A DNA stretch of 64,000 nt from Botryotinia globosa (Eukaryota > Ascomycota > Leotiomycetes > Helotiales > Sclerotiniaceae), in assembly GCA_014898425.1 (NCBI GenBank), contig RCSZ01000010.1, positions 1,736,001 through 1,800,000 of the forward strand. Direction: 5' to 3'. This document shows positions 58,222 through 64,000 of the stretch, piece by piece. The notes under the pieces were generated by a model. That model was not told where the DNA came from, did no database searches, and saw only the letters and a list, made by a program, of their open reading frames with translations. Positions within the stretch are counted from its first letter, which is position 1. Each line of letters starts with the position of its first letter. Position numbers and translations under genes: made by a program.

Positions 58222-59323
58222 TTACCAGGAGGAATATCCGTTGTTGTTTTTGTCTTTGTTCCATCCGTAGTTGTTGTTGTTGTAGTTGTCGTGCTTGTTT
58301 TCGTCGTGTTTGTCGTTGTAGTATTTTCCTCCGTTGTGCTTGTCGTTGTGCTTGTCGTCGTGCTTGTCGTCGTGCTTGTCGTCGTGCTTGTCATCGTGCT
58401 TGTCGTCGTGCTTGTCGTCATGCTTGTCATCATGCTTGTCGTCGTGCTTGTCATCGTGCTTGTCATCATGCTTGTCGTTATCGCGTTTTCCACTCCCGTG
58501 CTTGTAATCGTCATGTTTATCATTGTCATGTTTTCCGCCTCCGTGTTTGCCATTGTCGTGCTTGTCGTTGTCATGCTTTCTACCATCATGCTTGTCATCG
58601 TCATGTTTGTTGCCTTTGCCATGCTTGTTGTTGCCACGCTTTCCACTACCGTGCTTGTAATCGTCATGTCCATCATTGTCGTGCTTGTCATTATCATGCT
58701 TTCCACCACCATGCTTGCCATTATCATGTTTGTTGCCCTTGCCATGTTTGTCATGATCGTCATGCTTGTCGCCTCTGCTGCCTCTTCTGTGGATGGATCC
58801 TCCTCCATATCCTCCTCCGTATCCTCCACCATATCCATAATTGTCGTTCTTATCGTCTCCGTAAGAGTTGGAAACTCCACCATAACCATGAGAATTGCCG
58901 TAATCATCGCTCTTGCCGCCATTGTTATAGTCTCCGCCATAACCTTTGTTGTCTCCACCAAAACCCTTATTCCACGCATAATTGCCGTGCTTGTCATCTC
59001 TGTAGGAGTGAGATACTCCGCCGGAACCTTTCTTGCCTCCATTGCTACCATGATTTCCGTTATTGCCATGTTCATTGTAATGACCATTATTTTCATTGCT
59101 GCCATGATGGTCGCTGTTGTCATGTCCCCCATAGGTATCGTGATTGCCGTAGTTTTCGTTCTTGCCACCCTTGTTTCCGCCATTGTGCGAGACGGAGTGG
59201 TCATCGCCAGGAACTAAATTTGTTAGTAAGCGGTAGTTTTGGAGGAGAGAATGGACAGGACAAACCGGGAATGGCGGAGGCACTGAGGCCGAGAGATAGG
59301 ATGATAATGTTGATGAGTTGCAT
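58222..59323 (-). CDS. Secreted Gly/Asn-rich protein with Lys-His-Asp-Asp repeats
   Basis: 349 residues from exons 59323-59266 and 59213-58222 (intron 52 bp). Signal peptide MQLINIIILSLGLSASAIP. The mature part is highly hydrophilic. A Gly/Asn/His/Tyr-rich half (for example NYGNHDTYGGHDNSDHHGSN, GYGGGYGGGYGGG) is followed by a Lys/His/Asp-rich half (for example KHDNDKHDNG) and then tandem DKHD units, before the end (KDKNNNGYSSW). No catalytic domain and no cysteine-rich fold were seen. The repeats could bind metal ions through His/Asp or be hydrated wall or matrix material; these are inferences. Codons GAC/AAG/CAC dominate because of the 12-bp repeat. The exon-1 model is supported by phase and an ideal signal peptide. 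Confidence 0.82.
58336..58479. repeat. 12-bp coding minisatellite, 12 copies
   Basis: Exactly twelve units of GTGCTTGTCGTC or close variants on the + strand, coding on the minus strand for Asp-Asp-Lys-His. Variation is almost entirely synonymous (GTC/ATC, GTG/ATG), except Asn at the edges. Confidence 0.95.
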
Positions 59324-60609
59324 CTTGGTGATGATGTTTGTAAATGCGTTGAAGGCAGAGAAGTGTTTGGTTTATGATGCTGGTTTCAAGTGAATTGTTT
59401 GTTCAAGCTTGAAGATTGCAGTGCGATGATTGAAGCTGTTGATGGAAGATGTTGAGAAGGAAAAAGAGGAAGATTGGCTCGATATAAGTACTGAGCTATC
59501 TATCAATAGACAAAGCCTCTCCAGCCAGCTTACGGACTGCCGACTGGTTTAGAACTCAGCTGCTACTCCTTTCAGAAGAACATGTCCGATCCACATCATC
59601 TTCGTCGAACTCTGCCTCTAACTTCCTCAGCCAGCAAACGTAAGTTGTTGGTCATACTTCAGCCGGGCTGGAGGACTTACAAGGCGAATCACCTTTGCAT
59701 CGACGGGCATTGATTCGCCAAGTCATGTTATCAAGTGAGTTTGATTTTGATGTAAATTGTCACTCACTGAGCCTTCCCATCGGCAAGACAAATCTCCAAA
59801 GCTGTCCGTCCATATTTAGACGATACATATTACATTTGCTCCATCATTCATGCTCCGCAATCAAATCTCCGTGTCTTTCCACACACGATACTTGGAGGCT
59901 CATTCGTCCGTTTCGGAGTTCCAACACTTTTACGTAATGAATGATCTTGAATCTTCATCTCCTGCAGGATTATATTATAAGATCTTGATTACTAGTTGGT
60001 ATTACACACGAGGTCTCGCGGACATACACAATACACAGTACACTCATGCATCAACATGGACATGGACATGGCCAGCCTCGAAATAGATAAATTCTTGCTT
60101 GTGCGATCACCAACTTTCAAGAAACTTCTAAGCCGTTGACGCCTTACCTCGCGGCATTACGTGATCATTGGCGAGATGGCGTGTATTCTGAATAGTCATC
60201 CCGTGCTGCTGCCGCGGCCGCTGAATACGTGTGCTCCTCATACATATAATGCAATCGTGGAGATTTCGCCAAGCTGGAGCGTAATGCAATGGGATGGGAT
60301 GGAATGAATGCATTTGTCATGGTTTGCTAAGATTGGAATTGTGGATGGGAAGGAGATGGGTGGATTGACTTACTTGCATGTTGTGTTACCATACACAAAC
60401 ATAGCTTGTTCAAACAAGCACGACTCGGATCTGCACGCAGGGGAATCGAACTGGACTTGAAGTTGAGATCGACCCGCGTCTTGGCGCTTGGGTTTCCGTT
60501 TTCTGGGGAATTGTCTTATTTGAATAATGGATTGATAGATTGATAGATTCGCATAGATATTAGATAGTACGAAATAAATAGTGAGTGTGTGCAGTGTAGG
60601 CATTAGTAT
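59324..60609. other. Upstream region of the repeat-protein gene, no other gene
   Basis: 1.3 kb with ORFs no longer than 80 codons. A GATTGATA-type short repeat lies near 60528-60546. Base composition is normal up to the edge of the AT island. Confidence 0.4.
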
Positions 60610-63600
60610 ACTATAGTATTACAATAGCGCGTATAAAGCTTTTGATACAATAGATAGTGCATATTAGAAAAATGAATACTCATTGCCATAAATATTATTC
60701 AAATGGATATATACAAAGATATATAGAAAAACTGAAATATAAAAATCTAAAAATATTTAAAAAATAATATTAAAATTAAAACTAATTTTAATAAAATTCA
60801 AATAATAATAAAATATTATTTAAAAAAATAATTTCTATCTTTTATTTATTCAGATTCTCAAATTCTATATCATCTTCTATTTACAAATCCAAATCTAATT
60901 ATAATTTTAAATATTTTATTTTTTCGATAATTACAATTTAAAACTTATTTTATTTTATAATAATAATAATCTTTATAAAAAAAAATATTTGATAAAAATA
61001 GATATACTAAAAATATTAAACAAATCAAATATTATTTTGCTTAAATTAAAATATAATTATTATTATATAAAATCAAATCATTATTTATAAAGATTTTGAA
61101 TATATTCAAAAAAAAAATAGTAAAATATTTCGCATATTTATTTATTAAATAACAAAATACTTTTTTAATTTGCAAATATATAATTAATATATTTAAAAAA
61201 ATTTCTTTGAATATTGATTGAAATAAATCTTTGAAATCTAATTTATAATATTCTTTTCAAAATCTCTCGATATTATTCTTTCATTTTTCGATTTATAATA
61301 AATAAATTTTTTTTCAAAATTCTTTGAAATATAATTATTTTTAAAAAGGATTTAATACAATAATAATAATATAATATAATAATCTATTAATAAAAAAATA
61401 GTATTTTTCAAGTTTTGTTTATTTATTATTAATATAAAAATTCAAAAATAGATTATTTATATAAATAATCTAAATATAATTAAATATAAATAAAATAAAC
61501 AAATAAAAAGATATAGAATAAAGAATTATAGAATAAAAAGATATAAAATAAAGAATATACAAATAAAAAATATATAAATAAAAAATATAGATTATATTTT
61601 TCTCTTTTTAAAATATTATAGTAAAAATTTTATTGTAAAAAATACTTTTTCAAAAATAGTATTATTATTTTTAATAAACTTTATTATATTTTTTAAAGTA
61701 TTTAAAAAATAATAAATATTTTATAATTAATTAAAATCATTATTTATTAATTTAAATTTTATAAAAAGTTTATTTGAATATTGAATCTATTATTTTTTAT
61801 ATATATAATATATCTAGAATATAAAAAATACTAAAAAAAGATTATTAATAAAATTCCATTAAATTAAGTTATTTTTTGTAAATCGCTTTTTTGTTAATTT
61901 ATTTTATTATTATAATAAATAAGGGGAATTATTAATTTTAATAATAAAATTATAATATTTGTTTATTATATCTTTTTTTTTTAATATTTGTAATCGAGTT
62001 TTGAAATTAAATTAATATTATATATAAAAACTTCGAGATTATAATTCGAATCAAAAACTTGATCTTTAAATATAAAATCTTTAAATAAAAACATTTTTAT
62101 AAAAAGATTAATATTATATATATTATATCGAATTCTATTCTATATTGGATTTTATTCGATATTGTTTTTATTATTGAGATTTAATAAATATATAAAAATA
62201 TTAGTAAAATTAAGAATAAAATATAAAATAAAAAAAATAAAACTTACAATTTGAAAAATAAATATATAAAATATTATTATTCGATATATTATTCATTATT
62301 AAATATTCCAATTTATTTTTAATTTCTTATTTATCAATTTTATTGAATAGAAGTTTTATAAGATTTTTATTTATATAATATTCTTTAATTTCTTATAATA
62401 TGAGAGTAATAATTTGTAATTTGTTTGTTTTATTAATAAATTGAGTTTTAATATCAAAAATATTATATTTATTGGAAAAAGTTTAGGTATTATAAATAAT
62501 ATAAATTTTGCTATAAAAAGAATATATTTCTTGTTTTATTTTGAACTTGTTTTTATTGAAATTCCAAATAATCTATCCTGAAATAATATAATAAGAATTA
62601 GGAATTCAAATATTCGATTATTTATTGAAATAAACAAAAAGAGTTTGAAATTTATTATATTCGAAAAGATTAAAGAATAAAGAATATCGAATAAAGAGTT
62701 GAATTATAAGAATTTCAAAGGTTTGAGAATCAATAATATAAGATTTAAACAAATTATTGAAATCTTTCTTTTTATCGATTATTTTTTTATATTTAAAAAA
62801 GATAGTTTTGTATATATTAGAAAGAGTTTGTTTAATAGTAATTTATATATATTGAAAACACTTTTCTCGAATTAAAATATTAATGATTTGATATATATTT
62901 CGAAAATGTATTAATATAATATAAATATCATTTATTTCAAGATATTTAATTCTGTAATAATTGTATTTCTATTCTATTTTTTTTTTTAATCAAATATATT
63001 ATTTAGAGATTCTTATTTAATATATATTTCCAAATCTATATCTATTAATAACGAATTATTAATACTATAAAATTTATAAATACTTCGAAACCTTTGATAT
63101 TAAATAATAAGATAAATGATAAAGTTGAAGGATCGAAATCAAAAAAGTTATTTTATAAAAATTCAATAGATTTGATTTGAATAAAGGTTTCAATAAAAAA
63201 TAGAAATTAATTAGATTGAAAGTTTTCTTTATAAAGAATAGAATCTATAAAACTTAAAGTATCAAATGTATAAATAAAAAATATTTTGAAGAATTGAAAG
63301 TAAAATAGAGTAATAAAATGAATGATTATTTATATAAAATCAAGGGATTTTATATAATTAAATAATAAAAGATTCAACAAAATCATTATTTTGTTAATTA
63401 TTTTTAAAACTTTTAAAACAATTAAATTTATGAAAATAATATTATAATATCAATATTTATATTCAAATATATTAAAATATTTAATAATATTGATAGTTTA
63501 TTATCAATTAATAATAATTCAATTAAATATAGAATTTGATATTATTGAAATCTAAGAATAATCTCAAATTTGTGTATTTCGGTTTATTTCGTATTAATTA

Positions 63601-63700
63601 GAAATCCATATTCTTATATTTTATTAATGGTATTCAATATTAGAATGATATTGAATATTTCTAGTGGTATTGAATTCTATATTATATATACATGTATTTC
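60610..63700. other. AT-rich island (about 90% A+T) without genes
   Basis: Composition changes abruptly near 60610 and returns to normal near 63700. A hand count of 60961-61440 gives 49 G+C in 480 nt. There is no ORF of note and no preserved transposon motif. In that sample C is mostly preceded by T (TpC 21, ApC 5, GpC 3, CpC 0). Such islands are usually transposons degraded by repeat-induced point mutation; a small AT-rich heterochromatic element is the alternative. Confidence 0.85.
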
Positions 63701-64000
63701 AAAAAAATTCGATATGCACCACTAAACTAACCCGTATACGGAATACGGGAAATACTATTGCCTACACTGAGTGTGTGTGTGAAAAACAGGGAGGTTTTCG
63801 TCATCTTCATCACACGATTATTGGAAATTTACATGTATATGTATATAGGTATATTTGTGTATATCATGTGTAGTCCCCGAGCCAAGAATTTAGCACTGTG
63901 TGATTCAAAGAGGTAAGAGGAGGATCATGTGGGGAATGTGTAGGGTATGGTATAGATGTACCGGTATCCTTGTTCATTTGCTCGGTAGTTGTGTGACGGG
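63701..64000. other. Right-edge sequence of normal composition
   Basis: 300 bp after the AT island. It contains a GTGTGTGTGTG run (63771-63781) and a 69-codon ORF that starts inside the AT island. Nothing recognised. Confidence 0.3.

Noticed and set aside
58053..59204. 383-codon minus-strand ORF rich in Thr and Met
   Set aside because: Alternative frame over the same repeat. It lacks a signal peptide, and the spliced frame with the signal peptide is far more convincing.
57960..59393. 477-codon plus-strand ORF and a 338-codon plus-strand ORF at 58201-59217
   Set aside because: Both are antisense shadows of the Lys-His-Asp repeat gene. A 12-bp unit without stops keeps several frames open, and the translations are monotonous Cys/His or Val/Leu repeats.

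Overview
The window is nuclear DNA of a filamentous ascomycete. The evidence is short GT-AG introns, mostly 44-100 bp, with CTAAC/CTGAT-type branch sites; CT-rich promoters; fungus-specific families (Atg29, DUF3292, cAMP-receptor-like GPCR, OPT transporter); and a roughly 90% A+T island. The Atg29 N-terminus and overall style suggest Leotiomycetes, possibly Sclerotiniaceae, but that placement is inference. Exon boundaries were derived by hand and checked for reading phase. Where CDS coordinates are given as one span, the introns are listed in the evidence.

Layout. 1-7.3 kb: partial RRM protein (-), molybdopterin synthase large subunit (+), short-chain dehydrogenase (-), 2-oxoglutarate/Fe(II) oxygenase (-), Ser/Thr-rich secreted protein (+). 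7.8-19.7 kb: DUF3292 membrane protein (-), four-TM MARVEL-like protein (+), single-pass Ser/Thr-rich surface protein (+), F-box-like protein (+), intron-containing tRNA-Pro(AGG) (-), autophagy gene atg29 (+) with a 10-nt micro-exon. 20.7-23.1 kb: unrecognised SH3-like/CCCH-like protein (-). 25.0-41.0 kb: carbohydrate-active block with a feruloyl-esterase-type esterase (-), GH5 beta-glucanase (+), GH3 beta-glucosidase (-), a divergently paired GH31 alpha-xylosidase (+), and an MFS anion/vitamin-type transporter (+). A cAMP-receptor-like GPCR (+) follows at 42.6-44.1 kb. 44.1-49.3 kb: 5.1 kb without genes, including a stretch almost free of G on the + strand. 49.3-52.5 kb: OPT peptide transporter (-). 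52.5-59.3 kb: repeat-rich spacers, a single-pass membrane protein (+), inositol monophosphatase (+), and a secreted Lys-His-Asp repeat protein (-). 60.6-63.7 kb: AT-rich island with sharp edges.

How the genes may work together. The clearest functional grouping is 25-41 kb. GH3 and GH31 share an 820-bp divergent promoter region, and the GH31 aligns with the YicI-type alpha-xylosidase family. Together with the neighbouring GH5, esterase and transporter this suggests a plant or fungal cell-wall glycan utilisation locus. Co-regulation is inferred, not shown. The rest are ordinary housekeeping or surface genes. The most unusual non-coding structures are a 38-bp tandem array whose central copies differ from the outer ones only by C-to-T/G-to-A transitions, two 10-bp-period minisatellites, the G-depleted tract and the AT island.
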